A stretch of 64,000 nt of DNA. Source: Cylicocyclus nassatus. Taxonomy: Eukaryota; Nematoda; Chromadorea; Rhabditida; Strongylidae. The notes below the pieces were generated by a model that did not search any database, was not told where the DNA came from, and worked only from the letters and a program-made list of their open reading frames with translations. Location: contig CATQJL010000316.1 of NCBI GenBank assembly GCA_958299035.1, positions 4,676,674-4,740,673 of the forward strand. The letters run 5' to 3'. The translations under genes and the position numbers were made by a program. Position 1 is the first letter of the stretch. Each line of letters opens with the position of its first letter. Shown piece by piece: positions 46,821 through 59,470 of this stretch.

Positions 46821-48566
46821 TAAGAAACCCTTACATTCCTCTCCGTAACAAAATTTAGCATGACTCGCTGGATATTTTGGACATAATCTTTTCATAACTC
46901 CCAACATTCTTTTTTCCTCTCTTTGTCAATACAATGCTGCTTCCCTATCTGTAAATAAAACCTCGAATGTCTTAATATGACTCTCTGGACGACCCATTCC
47001 TACGGCTGAATCACGTATCTCTCTCTTTCTCTCCCAAGCGTGACTGCCTATTCGCCGCAGTTCACATCTTCCAATATCCGCTCCCCACCTGCGTTCACGA
47101 TTTTCCTTTTTTTTCTGCATAAATAGAACATGCAACCATTTTCCCTTTTTTATAGATTGAATACCATTTCTGTAGTCACTAACGTAATGCGGTTCCAATA
47201 CCACCGAAATTCTTCCGACCTTGAAGAAAACCAGCAGCAGCCGCATGGTTGGAATTATACTTCATTGTGTGCCGTTTGACGAACTTCTTTTGTGTCATCA
47301 TTCACTCTTCACTATTCAAAAGTATTGTCAAGAGTCGTTCAGTACATCGTGATGACTTTGTCTTTCCCTCCTGGACATCGTCACATTTGCCGCATTCCAT
47401 TGATCACACACATTCCTATTCAGATTTCTCTTCTCTAGAGTCTTACTGAGCTCCACAACCGGTTTTCGCTCTTTTTCGTGCCTAGTTTTCGTTGAACTTT
47501 TGTTTGCTGAGTCACACTACTCTTTTGACGGAGTGATTATCCGATTTAGAGGTTTCCTTGGAGTTTGTTGCTTCGCAGTAAGTAGTGTCATTCGATAATT
47601 TACATAATTTTGATAGTTTTCAGTTGTATTCATTTTTTGAGCCCATCGAAAACGATACGCTAAAACTTCGACTTTGGTGCATGTATCACTCTCTGATAGG
47701 TTTACTCTTGTTGATACTCAGCTTCAAATCCCAATTTTTTTCCTCTCACTTCTAATCAAAATTTTCTTCAAAAATGGGTACAGAAGACCAGTCACTGCAT
47801 CAACGATTTTTTCAGTTATTTTCTTGTATACATCCATGCTAGCGAAAACGTCAAAACATCCTCTATTACTTCTTTAACATTAAATCTGTCTAGTATTCAC
47901 ATCGTTTCAAGGCTTCCGTTTGCTGATTTTTGTTCGAAGGTTCTTATGATACCTTCTAAAGTTTAGGTGTAAAATACATCTATGGATACAATTCCCATAA
48001 TTGTTTTATTTTCCACATGTCCTGTAGCATACGATGCGACCGTTCAACCATCTACATTCATACTTCTCAGACCTATTTTATCGGGATTTTTTCGGGTCGC
48101 TGATCACTCATGTCACAAATGTAGGCGTATAGGAGTGTCGTTATACGGCCGAAGGTGCGCAATGTCATCCTTTTGTTGGGTCAAGGTTTAACTATTTAAC
48201 ACCTTTGTGAGGACAAGCGTTCCTTCAGATCATCGAAAAGTTATGAGATTGAGCGTATATTGAAGTTATTGTTGGTAGCTGTTTTATTGTCGCTGTGGAG
48301 GCTATTATATTCTATTGTCTTTCTATCTTGCAGTGAGATTTCTCCTCTTCTGGCGCGACTCAACACCTTTCTTTTCGCCTTTCGTATCCATTTAAATCAA
48401 TTTCTCCCCAGTCCTCTGTTCTGGGATAGCCCGGCGCAACATCGCTAGCGACCGCTGCGTCAATTTCGGTTTTATTGTCGCTCACTCGCACGGCTCACTG
48501 CTTTCAGGTCGCCGTCACCTGCGATTTGCAACGTAGCCACCGAAAAGAGCGCCACATCCGACGCGA
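46821..48566. other. Upstream region of transferase 2
   Basis: No exon confirmed. The plus strand is T-rich. From about 48430 to the start codon the sequence turns GC-rich, with an acceptor-like CTGCTTTCAG at 48499-48508. This suggests 5' untranslated sequence or a trans-splice acceptor of the gene at 48567. A 106-codon minus frame (46926-47246) is unsupported. Confidence 0.4.
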
Positions 48567-51553
48567 ATGACCACCGAGCTGCGTCGTCGCCAGATCGCTT
48601 CCGCGACCGAAGGCGAGAATGGCAAAGGCGACAAAACGTCACTTACAGCGGAAGTATCAGTTGCCACCAAGAAACGCAGAAGTAGTACCTCAAACACGGA
48701 AAAAATCCTCTTCAAAATACCTGTAATTCTATTCTACGCCTTCTGGTTTACCTTTGGAATTCTTGTGTTGCGAAAAACGCAAAACGCCATCGCAGCTGTG
48801 CGCTATGTGAAGAGACATGGACACACTGTTGCACAAGAAATCATCGAAAATTCTCGAGAATTTGATGATTTGATACAAATGCTGGATGAGGAGTTCACAA
48901 GGCCTCCAGCATTTTTACTGCTCAATCAATACGCTCTCAATATGACTTACAACTTTCTGTGCAATACTGCCAGTTTGCCTGGAGTACATGAGAGGCTGAT
49001 ATTCGTCACATTGGATACGGTGGCCAGAGATGAGCTCAAGAGGAATTGGCCGGATATTCGGCAATTTCATTGGCCCACTCCGAGTCTCTATGTAAGTCCA
49101 GTTCCTTCCTTTACGACTCAATTCTTTGCATTCTTCTTTTTTTTTGCCTGTATATTCATGCGTCGCTGGCGGATTTCGCATGTCTACGTACAGCGCGATC
49201 GCCCCAACTTGGCGTTTTCGTCGCATTGAAATGCGCTGACCGTATAGTTGCAAGTAGCCAGTTGACCGATTAAACGTGTGCATAACACCGTGTGCGCGAG
49301 TTTTGGGGGTTATTTGAGAGACTGATCTCTTGACCGCAGAGATTAACTAGTTTTTGGGCGATTCTGGCAAAATAAAATGTGTTGCGCGAAATTTACGAGA
49401 GGATTGAGCCTTGTATTTATTTACATGTTTGTGCGCTTGTGCAATCAAAAATTTGCTATAAAAAAGCAAAGGAAATAAAGGCAGAGCAGGGTGTTATGAT
49501 ATCTGAGAGTCGGAGCCTATATAATTCTTAATTTTTTTTAGAAACCATTCAGTTTTGCCGAGGGACCATATCAAACAATTTATCTACTTCGGGCCAATTT
49601 GGCTGTAGCCCTTCTAAGAAAGTGAGTTTGTGAAACTTCTTTTTGTTATTCGTTGACTTCCATTCTATTTTTTGCATTTACTTTTATACTTTTATAAGAA
49701 GTTCTCCCTAGTGGGAAAATTATTTTCTCTTCATAACTTGGCAATTTTCCTAATTTTCAAGTTTACGACTGGAGGTAAGAATTGCGCAATTTTCTTTTCA
49801 GAGGCAAGTCATTCTGGATGATGCAGCAGGACACATTCTGGCGGAAAAACCTCTTTGAACTCGGTTTCGAAGATAACACGTCATATGATGCCATCTTCGA
49901 TCAGCTTGGAGTGGACGAGAAGAGCATGAGAACGAACTGGGTGAACGGTAATACATCACGATTTGATTTTTTACATCTCGGTTTTTCAATTTCTATCTGT
50001 GATGGTTATCAAATCTGTGTCCCTATTGACCTGAATTCGCGTCCATAATGTGGATAGTCGATGATAATTGATTTTCGCCAGTGTGTCAAGGTTACTGCCA
50101 GTCTCTTTGTCTGCAAATGTTGATTAGAGGGTGCGTAAATGTGTGTAATCATTTACTTGATATGGATATGGGATTGATTTCAGCTTTCTAGGGATCGGAT
50201 TGGTACCATTAAAGCTCAGTAGTTTTTGGTGAGTACATCATCAAGACTAAGCTTTGTCAGTTAAGGCGCAAACTTCTTCATACGAGCCAACAATGATACC
50301 ATCAAATTCTTCGAGAGACTGTCAGATAAGCTGGCACATTGGTACACACCGGATATGGGTGTAATGATCCATCAGTGTCATACTTGGAGTCGTCCTAGAT
50401 GCGCTTATTTTCCTTATGAGTGAGTTTTTTGAATATATGTTAATATAAGCAAAACTTCCTTTCGACGTTACAAATTTAGTTTTTGCAATTTGTTGTCAGG
50501 GCTCGGCACGAGGTGGTTTCATGAAAATACAAAAAACTAATTCCCCCTTGAATGTTGCGAATTTTTACGAAGTCCTCTCTGACCCTAAACCATAATCCCT
50601 AAATTTTCCTCAGAAAAAAACGTAACGTCGACTAAAAAAAACACCGCAAATTTTATGTCTTTTCGGCCGCAAAAAAAAGCCCCCTTTGCTTTTTGTCCCA
50701 AAAACGATATCCAGCTTGCTGTAAGCCATCTGTGCCGAGCCCTGATTTGTTGTCCATGTTAAAAATTAAATATGTAACTAATTTTAGATTGGCACATTCA
50801 TGGGAATGGATGTATTCAGAACAGAAAAATCCACCTTATATAATGCAGCTGGACTGCGAGACAGGTAAAGAGACGATTCCCTAAGTTTTTTGTGATTTTT
50901 TGGTCAGAATAAAAATATCTCTGGGACTTTTTGTGCTTCCTTAGGCCCAGTCATTTCTCGCAGTAATTTTTCGCGAGTAAACTTCCTCTGGAACATTTGC
51001 CAGTTGTTCCTGTAAATTATAATCCTCATTTTGATATTTAAGATGGTGGATCAAAACTCATGCAGCTTGGAAAGTTCGGTTTCCAATTCATCGATAGCAA
51101 TGGAACTTGCGATCACGAAAAGGTCTGACGCTTCGCTAGCACTTTATCGAATAGAGCACGTCGCGTATCGCAACGATGTGTCCCATGTGGTCTAGTGGTT
51201 AGGATTCGTGGTTTTCACCCACGCGGCCCGGGTTCGATTCCCGGCATGGGAATAGCTTTTGCAAAATCTTGTTCCTTGAACGGCATGTCGTCGGTGCCAT
51301 GCAGTGTTTTCGAGCTTTTTATCCTCATTTGTGCCTTTAACTAAATTTATTTGTTGATTTTCAGGTAAGATTGGCACGTGAACGAATGGAAGCAGGTAAA
51401 ATTGAGGTGCGGCGGACATTCCCATCGTGGGGACGTCTTCAATTCAAAGCATATTGGTTTATAGTAGAATACATACTATGGACACCTTATATTGGCCCAT
51501 TATTGAAGCCATATTTAGCCCTTGTCGGCTACATCCTCATGATTACTGTCTAG
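48567..51553 (+). CDS. Nucleotide-diphospho-sugar transferase, second family member
   Basis: Seven exons join in frame to 416 residues: 48567-49091, 49542-49621, 49802-49947, 50266-50419, 50788-50864, 51043-51122, 51365-51553. Residues 1-48 are polar and basic, then a membrane anchor (ILFKIPVILFYAFWFTFGIL) gives a type II Golgi topology. Catalytic marks: FLCNTASLPGVHERLIFVT (matched by WLCNVADFQGTHERLLIVST in the gene at 5103), KSFWMMQQDTFWRKNLFE in the DxD position, then HQCHTWSRPRC and SHSWEWMY...LDCET. It belongs to the same PF03407-type family. The C-terminus is hydrophobic (GPLLKPYLALVGYILMITV). Substrate unknown. Compared with the first gene it has a long first exon, fewer introns and a tRNA gene in its last intron. 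Confidence 0.8.
51181..51252 (+). tRNA. tRNA-Glu (UUC)
   Basis: A 72-base cloverleaf. The acceptor stem TCCCATG pairs with CATGGGA, with discriminator A. The D arm has GGTCTAGTGGTTAGGA, the anticodon arm has loop TTTTCAC with anticodon TTC, and the T arm has the B box GGTTCGATTCC. It lies on the same strand as, and inside, the last intron (51123-51364) of the transferase gene. Confidence 0.95.
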
Positions 51554-52184
51554 ATCTCGTTTGAACATGCTGTTCTAGTTTTTTCTTCTTACGGTTCTGT
51601 GATCCACGATTTACTGCGTTGGACGGAAATGTCGATGTCATCTTGTGATTATTCGGCAAGATATATTGTATTCTTCGTACTCTTTTCTGCAGCATCTTGC
51701 TGAATTTCTGTGATATATGTGGTTGCCTTTTTTGAGCAAATATCTGTATGTGTATCGTAATACGAAGATTGACCTTGTTTATCTGCAGTATCGATGGATG
51801 CTTTCACTGCACAGCTTGAAAAATTATAAGATTACATGATTTTGGACATTATAGTATGTCATCTATTTGTTTATCATTACATGTGAAAAAACGAGTTTCT
51901 GCTGAGTTTTTTTTTGCTCATCAAACTTGTCTCTAGTAGAGCTCCAGACTATAACAAGTCCTAGAAGATGTCTTTCAAACAGGCTTTTATATGAATGTCC
52001 CCCTGCTCTCCAAATGTAATAAAGAGATTTCTTATATGTTTTCTGCACAGTGATATACACTCACACTAACAGCATCGTAAGAAAGTTAATCGATATTCAA
52101 AAAAGGGGAAAAAGGGGCTTTGATGATATGCTGTATCTTTGCATCACTTCCTTCCACAACACCATGAAAAAATTCTATTTGCAG
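51554..52184. other. 3' flank of transferase 2; missing reductase exons sought here
   Basis: An AATAAA near 52017 is a possible poly(A) signal. No exon encoding the expected N-terminal FAD half of the reductase could be recognised. One plus frame (52054-52184) is open but does not join in the right phase. Confidence 0.4.
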
Positions 52185-53018
52185 AAAAAGCGCTGGCAGT
52201 GAAAATTTGTCCAGACCATATACACCAACCGCCATAGACTCAAAGCATTTCGAAATCCCCATAAAGGTACGAATCCCAATTGCTTCTTTTTCCAAATAAA
52301 GGCTGTTCATACAGATCTACGATGATGGAAAGCTCACAAAATACGTGAAGCAGTGGAAAATTGGCGACAAAGTTGAATGGCGCGGACCATATCCGGAAAG
52401 TATCGCTTGGATGAAGGAAGGGGTTTGTAGCAGACTTCATTGAGATATTGCTCCAGTGCATGAATATTAGCAATTTTTACAGTCATCGAATCTACTTCTC
52501 ATAGCTGGAGGCACAGGAATCGCGCCATTTGTTCGAATTGTCGACGAGGTTTTGGAAGATGACGGAACAGAAATCCGAATTCGGTTGCTGTATTGTGTGC
52601 GCAGCTGTAAAGATATACTTTTCGAAGAACAACTTGTCGAGTGGTCAAGTCAATGGAACATTTCCGTAGCAATTTGCGGATCAGCTCTAGAGGTCTTTTA
52701 TTGTTCGCACTTTCCTCGAATGACATTATGTTTAATACTTAATCTTCTTTATAGGGAAAACTGCCTTATCTGTTCGAGCGCGTCGATAAGAGATTTGATG
52801 AGGAAGTGTTTTTGGAGCAATTTGCTGCAATAAGTAAAGCAAAGCCAGGGAATGTCACGGTAAGTAGAAGCCGCCTTCAAATGTTTAAAAATTTTTAGAC
52901 TCACGGTTTGAGCGTTTAGGTAAGCGTCTGCGGTAGCAAAACCATGGAAAAGGATGTGGTGAATTTTGCTACGAAAGCTGGAGTGGAATCTTCAAGAGTC
53001 ATTCGTTTCCCTGGCTGA
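52185..53018 (+). CDS. Cytochrome b5 reductase-like flavoprotein, N-terminus not found
   Basis: Exons 52185-52266, 52315-52422, 52483-52692, 52755-52859, 52920-53018 join in frame (277 codons). Marks of the ferredoxin-reductase fold: RPYTPT (FAD binding), FEIPIKIYDDGKLTKYVKQW and GDKVEWRGPY, then the NAD(P) site LLLIAGGTGIAPFVRI, YCVRSCKDILFEEQL, and VSVCGSKTMEKDV near the end. The C-terminus stops at RVIRFPG, without the aromatic tail common in cytochrome b5 reductases, as in the CYB5RL-type group. The first exon visible starts in phase 2 and the preceding ~80 residues were not found within 630 bases, so the gene is 5'-truncated, has a distant first exon, or is decaying. NADH-dependent electron transfer is the family role. 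Confidence 0.8.
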
Positions 53019-54319
53019 AAAAATTCCGCTCAACACAATTTTAGTTTGTTACAGTGCTCATAACCGCTAGGATCAATGTAGTGATATGTATAGTACTTAT
53101 TCTCTTACTGTTCCAAAACATCTGGGTATTTTGGCCAAACAAAATCTGCTCAACGTTTTGCTGTAGTTTTTTATTATTTACATTTTGGTATATTATGATC
53201 TAAATAAAATAAGAAAAGTATGACATTTTAGCATATTTTAGTGTACGTGTGCTACACACCAACTATGGTACCGTATTGTTGAAGGCCTCAAGCATCTAGA
53301 AGGACGATAGCAGTAATTTCATTCATATGAAATCGTGATATTCGTTCTAGCAATTTCTGTTGATGAAAGCGATGATGCTATTCGTAACATTTGATCTCTG
53401 ATTTCTATCGAGAATTTAAAAAAAACAGCGATTTCTCATTTCCGATTACCCAATACTTCCATACACTTCTCACGCGCGTCACTTCCGCCTCACATTTTGG
53501 TCTGCAAATACGCCATTATTGCTGTGCTGAAGCATCACTTTTTCATGCGAAATTTGGAATGCCTGATTAATATTATGTCTATTGGCTTGCGATATTATGC
53601 TCATTGCTTCACATTGATGCCTCTCTTTATATCTGCCAACGAAATACTTCTGCTCACTGCGCTTTCAATCATCCTGGATGACAGTTTCCGAATGTCTTGC
53701 TTGTTCCACAAACGAGCGGTTTGGCCACTTAGCATTCAAAACGGTTGAAGCAATCTAAGTCTATCTCTGGAATGGCATAACATCAGGCCATTACTTGATT
53801 CAATGAACTGAAATTTTTTGTTGATTAAAAAATCTCAAGTAGCATAGATTCTCATGAAATCGTTAAAATCGAGTGCAGGTGAACGAAACACATTGGCCCG
53901 CATCTGCCTATTCACAGGGGCGACAAAGAAAAAACCTTTTGGACCAAAGTTGTAAGGTTTCTCAAGGTGCGCCCCTGCATTTCGTGTGTCGAGAACTGCG
54001 TTCCATGACGCTGCAGCAATCAGCTGCAGTCTTGCGACTGATAATAGCAGTTGTTCAGAAAAAACTACAACCAGCATGGTCGCGCGTTTGCAAAGCGTCA
54101 TGTCATAGTCGGTGTAGAAGAAAGTGATTGCTATCAATTATTACACATACGTATGATGTAACGAGCACGAAAGAGGATAAGAAGTACACTCATATTTATT
54201 GGAAGCACATTGACGATCTTTGAAACTTTTTTTTTCTCTTACCATTCTGCTCAATCTGAGGCCCCCTCCCCATAGCTGCAGCAGATATGGATGGTTCAGA
54301 TGGACCAGCTCCTAGGGAA
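53019..54319. other. Intergenic, no gene seen
   Basis: AT-rich. Frames up to 100 codons at 53835-54137 lack splice or homology support. Confidence 0.45.
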
Positions 54320-55800
54320 CAAAGTGCGGGCTGCTACACTGAAAATGCGTACTAAAAAGAAAGAAAAAGATTTTTCCGACTAAGAGGAATTGGTAGACGG
54401 ACTCTGGGAGATGAAAAACTGCTATTATTTCAATACCAACAACCCTCTGAAGACAACAGTTTTAGAAGCATAGTGACGTATCAAGAAGTGGGAATGATGT
54501 AGAAAAATTGTTGGCAAAATCAACGTGTAAGTCGCTACTTTTGCATGTGCTTTATTATTGTTGTTGTGATTGCTGTTGCTGTTGCTACTGCAAATTCGGG
54601 AGGCTGCAACTGCAAGGGATAAATAGGCATCACTATACTTGAGAGGCACCACAAAATGCTCACTCTAGTAGCTGCACCAAAAAGGTGAGGAGCAACTACA
54701 AAATGTTGCCACAACTGTGCAGTCTCGCGGCTGCAATCAAAAAAACAGCCGCTACTATTCCTCATGAAAATGCAACTATAGATGCTTGAAAAATCACCAG
54801 AAATTTTTCAGTGTAGTAGCTGCACCAACAACGAAAATGGTGGGAGCTACTGCAGAAATTGCTACAACTTTGGTGTTGCTGCAACTGCAACACCAAAGGT
54901 AAGCTGCCACTACTATACTTGAGAAACTACCACAAAATGCTTCAGTGTAGTAGGTGCACGAGAACGTGCGGAAGCAACCGAAGAAACTGTTGCTACAAGT
55001 GTGCAGCCTTGAGGATTCAGCTGCAAGGAACAACTCGCTGCTACCATTCTCTTCATGAAGATGCAACAACCGATGCTTGGAAAATCATCACAGAGTTCTT
55101 AGTAGCTACACGGACAATGGAAACGAAGAAAGCACTGCAAAAATTGCTACAACTTTGGAGTCAAAGTCGCAACTGCAAGGGATAAATTGTCATTACTATA
55201 TTTCTTCTTTACCATCACACATGAGAAACAACAACAAAATTTCAGTGTAATAACTGCGCTTAAAAGTGGAGCAACATTGTTGCTACTGAGATGCCTGAGA
55301 ATTCAAATACATCAAATGAATTCCTTTTACTAAAATCCTTAAGAATATGCAACAAAAGCTTGAAAACGCCACAAAATCCCCGATATAGTAGCTGCATCCA
55401 AAATTGAATATGTGGGAGCAAGAAAATATTGCCACAGCTGTGAATTCTTGAGGCGTTTCACTGCAAGGAACTAGTCGTCACTACTACGAAAATGCAATCA
55501 TAAACGCTTGTTAAACAACACCAAATCCTCAGCGTATAGCTGCAAGTGGGTTTGCGTGTAGCAACAAGAAACTTGTTGCTGCAACATGAAGTCGTGAGAC
55601 TGCAACTGCAAAGGTTCAAGTTGCTGCTGCTATATATCCACAGATGCAACCACAAATGCTTGATAAAACCACTACAAAATATTAGTGTAGTAGCTGCACC
55701 AACAATGGGAGCAAAAGATGTGTTGCTATAACAGTGAGATTTATAAGTAGCCGCGATTAACATTAGAAATTAGTAAATGCAACATTGTAGTGGCTGGGCC
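54320..55800 (+). repeat. Degenerate tandem array, period about 150 bp
   Basis: The phrase GTGTAGTAGCTGCACCAAC or a close variant recurs near 54665, 54814, 54945, 55097, 55236, 55385, 55535, 55686 and 55780. Spacings are about 149, 131, 152, 139, 149, 150, 151 and 94. Each unit also carries GTTGCTACAACTTTG-like and CTGCAACTGCAA blocks and an ATGCTTGA(A)AA-ACCAC-AAAAT stretch. It is not coding; frames of 60-108 codons on both strands arise from loss of stops in CTGCAA-rich units. Confidence 0.8.
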
Positions 55801-56041
55801 AAGACACAATAGAAACATGTGAGAATAAGACTACGGAAGCCGTTCTTATAACTATGAACTCGGCTGCAATTACAATGAAACGTTGCTGCTAATAGATTCA
55901 TTTTCGTAAAGCTTGCTACCAGAAAAACGTAAGGATGCAACTTTATGTGGAGCCACAAGTCCATCATGTGCTGGTATATGTTTTGTGACAGTTACAAGTA
56001 AACAATGAGGTGGCTGTTGCATTAGACTAGTGAGGGGCAAC

Positions 56042-56261
56042 TACCCTAATTCCACGCGTACAAGGCGCACCTTTTTCAATTTTTCAATCAAACCCCTCAG
56101 CCGCTCCAAAGTATTTCGGAAGGCGATCCCTATGCCATACGATTCTCTTAAGCAATATACAGCACGGCATAGGGTCCTTTGGTTGCAAAGTTCTTTGGCG
56201 TATTTGGGCTAGTCAATTTTGGAAAAAAATCCCCGCGCTTTGTACGCGTGAAATTAGGGTA
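56042..56261. mobile_element. 220-bp MITE
   Basis: Ends TACCCTAATTCCACGCGTAC and the complementary GTACGCGTGAAATTAGGGTA form inverted repeats. Inside, CTATGCCATACGATTC/GCACGGCATAGGGT forms a second hairpin. Target duplication not clear. Confidence 0.7.
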
Positions 56262-57895
56262 CAATAATCGAGTTGCTGCTAGAGCAAAATTACCGCTCAG
56301 TACACAAATTTATGAAAGCAATGGCGTACTTTTTTAGAGGAGCACATTAGCACAACTTGTCTAAATTCATTCACTCTCTTTCTCCTCTTTGAGGCTTTAT
56401 TAGGAGAAAATTGCGATTGCTTCTAATTATGATGCTCGCTGCAGTTTAGTTTCAGTCTCGTGATAGATGCTTTGTGCGAGCCATAACAGCTTTTCGTTTT
56501 TTTTTTGGATACCTTCTAAACTATTCAATCTTCTCAGCTAACAGCTGCCAAGTAAGCAGAACAGGGAGCTAAACCATATGACAGCGACAACATAACTATT
56601 TGCTTGAATCTCCTGCATTTTTTTCCTTGCTCACCATTCTAGTTGAGGCAAGTCTATTTTCAAGTGAAAAATGTAGCATGAACCGATGAATAAGAGAAGT
56701 AATTATTAACGCAAATTATTCGTCTCTTGAGTGCGTTGTAAATGGATAACTTCAAAAACTGCTCGCTTTCCATTTAACTGTTGTCATCGAATGATTAATT
56801 AACTCATTATGTGCAGCAAGTGATGTGTACCTATACTTTGTTTGCTCATGTCATATGCCCTCCACGTGGCTCTTCAGAGTCATCGTGGATTACGTCGATT
56901 TTCGTTATGACAATTCTTGGAACCATTATGTCTTGACGGCTATCTGCTCATTTTCCAATTTGAGCACATCAGTGCTCATTCTAAAATAACATATTGTCCT
57001 TTGCTCCTAGACGTCCTCTCAATTTCCGCAGTTTTTTTATGCTTGCATTTTTCTCACTCATCATCAACGAAGCATTAATATGCAGCAGCTAGCCTACGCA
57101 TCATCAAAACCAAATTCTTATTTATCGCCAGTCATTGAAATGCATACTTGAAGGTAATAACAAAATCTTGATGAACGTCATTTGACGTTTAATTTTTACA
57201 TTTTAAGCCCAGAAAATCACAGTAACCCAAGAAATGCACCTTTGATCTCTCCTTTCGCGCTTTCTTTACAGTCGCCTATCACGCCATATTATGCCCTTAA
57301 CCGTTCCATGAAAATCGATTCGTTTCTCTTAGTTACAGTAGAAAAAAAGCAGCAGAATTTTTTGCTCCTTTTGTTCTACTGTATCTATAGCTGACTATTA
57401 AATTTTTCTGATCTTCTTATCTTCGGGAATCTGCTGTAGATGACTAATGTTGAAGCCATAGAGACCGCGTTACGTATTAGTCTTTAAACCGTAAAAAAAT
57501 GGCGTCATAATGATTGCTGAAGGCTGCTCAATCTCTGGTTTTGTCATCTGTTCTTTTCTTTCTTTTCCATTTGACAAGCATGCTTTGCCTCTGCAGTCCA
57601 AATGCGAAACATCGCTTTCATCATCGTCAACATTTTTACATTCTCTCCAGACTCTTCAGTCTTTCCGAATGCTTTTCTATTTGTTGTCCTGGACGTTCTC
57701 TGCAGTGCACGGCGCAATTTTCATATCTCTTCATGTCGTCATTATCTGAGGTCTGAGCACTTTTATCTGGCGGTCTTGGCTAACTTTAAAATCCAAAGAT
57801 ATACAAAAACGTTTGTTTTGTAAAAAAAAAAGCAAGAAAAAAATTTGTAGCATTGTAGGTGCAAACTTTTCATGTTATTCTCAGCTGGAGCACCG

Positions 57896-58014
57896 CAGAA
57901 TCTAATCCAATTGTAAAATGTGATTTTGCTCTTCACCATGGAGATAGACTAGTTGCTAACATACTCATCATGCCATGATGTAACTACTGATTTACAATTG
58001 GATTCTGCTTCGGA
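57896..58014. repeat. Short inverted repeat
   Basis: CAGAATCTAATCCAATTGTAAA near 57896 is mirrored by TTTACAATTGGATTCTG near 57991-58007. MITE-like remnant. Confidence 0.5.
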
Positions 58015-59237
58015 TGAAATATTAGCCTTCTATACACCCTGCCAGCAGCAACTGAAGCTATATTTTCACCTAAAAATATAGATTTTTCCTGGATTTTACT
58101 AGGATTAAGTATCCCTTGCAAGGGAGGACTGAAAAGTCATAAAAAAGAAATTTTAATATGAACTACTTCCTGCAAATATATCACAAGCATGTCAAAATTG
58201 ATGAGATGGTTCAAGTCTCGTACATTTGCACCTAACAACAAATTACTGCTATGATCAAGTTGCTGGTCAAAAGCACAGTCTACTCAATATTTGTCCTTCC
58301 TACATTGCTTTTCGAGAACTATTTTTGGCCTGCTGATTCTTAGAAACGTCTCAGTATGGCAGCTTCTCTCACTCAGGATTAAAAATTGTTGGGCAAATGA
58401 ACCAGTTAGGCCAAAAGGAACAGTTCCGCTAATTCTCTGCCATACATGATGTTAAAAAATTTTTCTCACCTGAGATTATAATGGGACAATGGGATGACGA
58501 TTTCCGCACTCTCCCATAAATAATGAACGTACTAGGTGAGCTCCTGTTTCTACGACGACATCGTCGACTGCATGATTTCAATCCCATTTTCGGCAGACGA
58601 AAAATGAGCTGACGTGACGCTGTTTATCCTTGCCCAGAAAGAGCTCTAAAGCTTGATATATAGTATTTCGTAAGATCTAGACAGCCAGTAATTGGCACAT
58701 ATCTGTCTGCTTCGTCTATGTCAGATGACATCACCGCTTCTAGGCACGACCTTCGCATGCCTTCGCTTTTGCACCTGTAAAAAAGTGCGAACTTCGTATG
58801 AACACTCTTTTGCACTGTTTGCTTCAAAAAATCGATGTTCTACTTTAAGCGGAAAATACTTATCCGACCTATAATTGAGTCTGGCCTAAGTTCCCTATTC
58901 AGGACTACGTCGGGAATGAGAGCGTGGCGAAATCGATCGAGGCATCCGGGTTGCGTCCGCCTCCCAGCCAGCAAGGTTCTCCTCGGCGCGAGCTTTTTTT
59001 CTGAATGAACGCCACATAAGCCTGTCCAGACAATGCACTTTTCTGTCTGATTGAGTACCTCCTGGATGTTATTCCATCCTGAAAGGATGAATACTTTTTG
59101 GTGTTGTGTCTACACAAGTTGTTCCCAGCACTGCATTCTGGCATAATCTATGATTGGAACAGAAAAGGGGGACTTGATAATTTACATTTTATTCCAGTGT
59201 TTTCCTCCGTATTACATTATGTGCTATCTTATCGGAC

Positions 59238-59470
59238 ATGTGTATTGCCCATATCCATCTTGGGCGTTTCCATCCTGGATTTGCAGTCGCTAAAACGCTC
59301 AAGGCTGGAGATTTTTGCTGCTTACATTACTTCGTGAAGATCTGTATCTACCTAAAAAGGAAAGAAAACAAGAGAAAACATCCAAAACACTCATCTAGGT
59401 GTCTGCTCCTGGAATCCAGGATGTGGACGCCAAAGGTGGACAGCATGTGTACTGACACATATGGTCATAT
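59238..59470. repeat. Fold-back sequence, ~230 bp
   Basis: ACATGTGTATTG, GGGCGTTTCCATCCTGGATT near the left are mirrored by AATCCAGGATGTGGACGCC and ACAGCATGTG at the right. Non-coding, MITE-like, moderately diverged. Confidence 0.5.

Noticed and set aside
48915..49283. 122-codon minus-strand frame
   Set aside because: Antisense shadow of the first exon of the transferase at 48567-51553.
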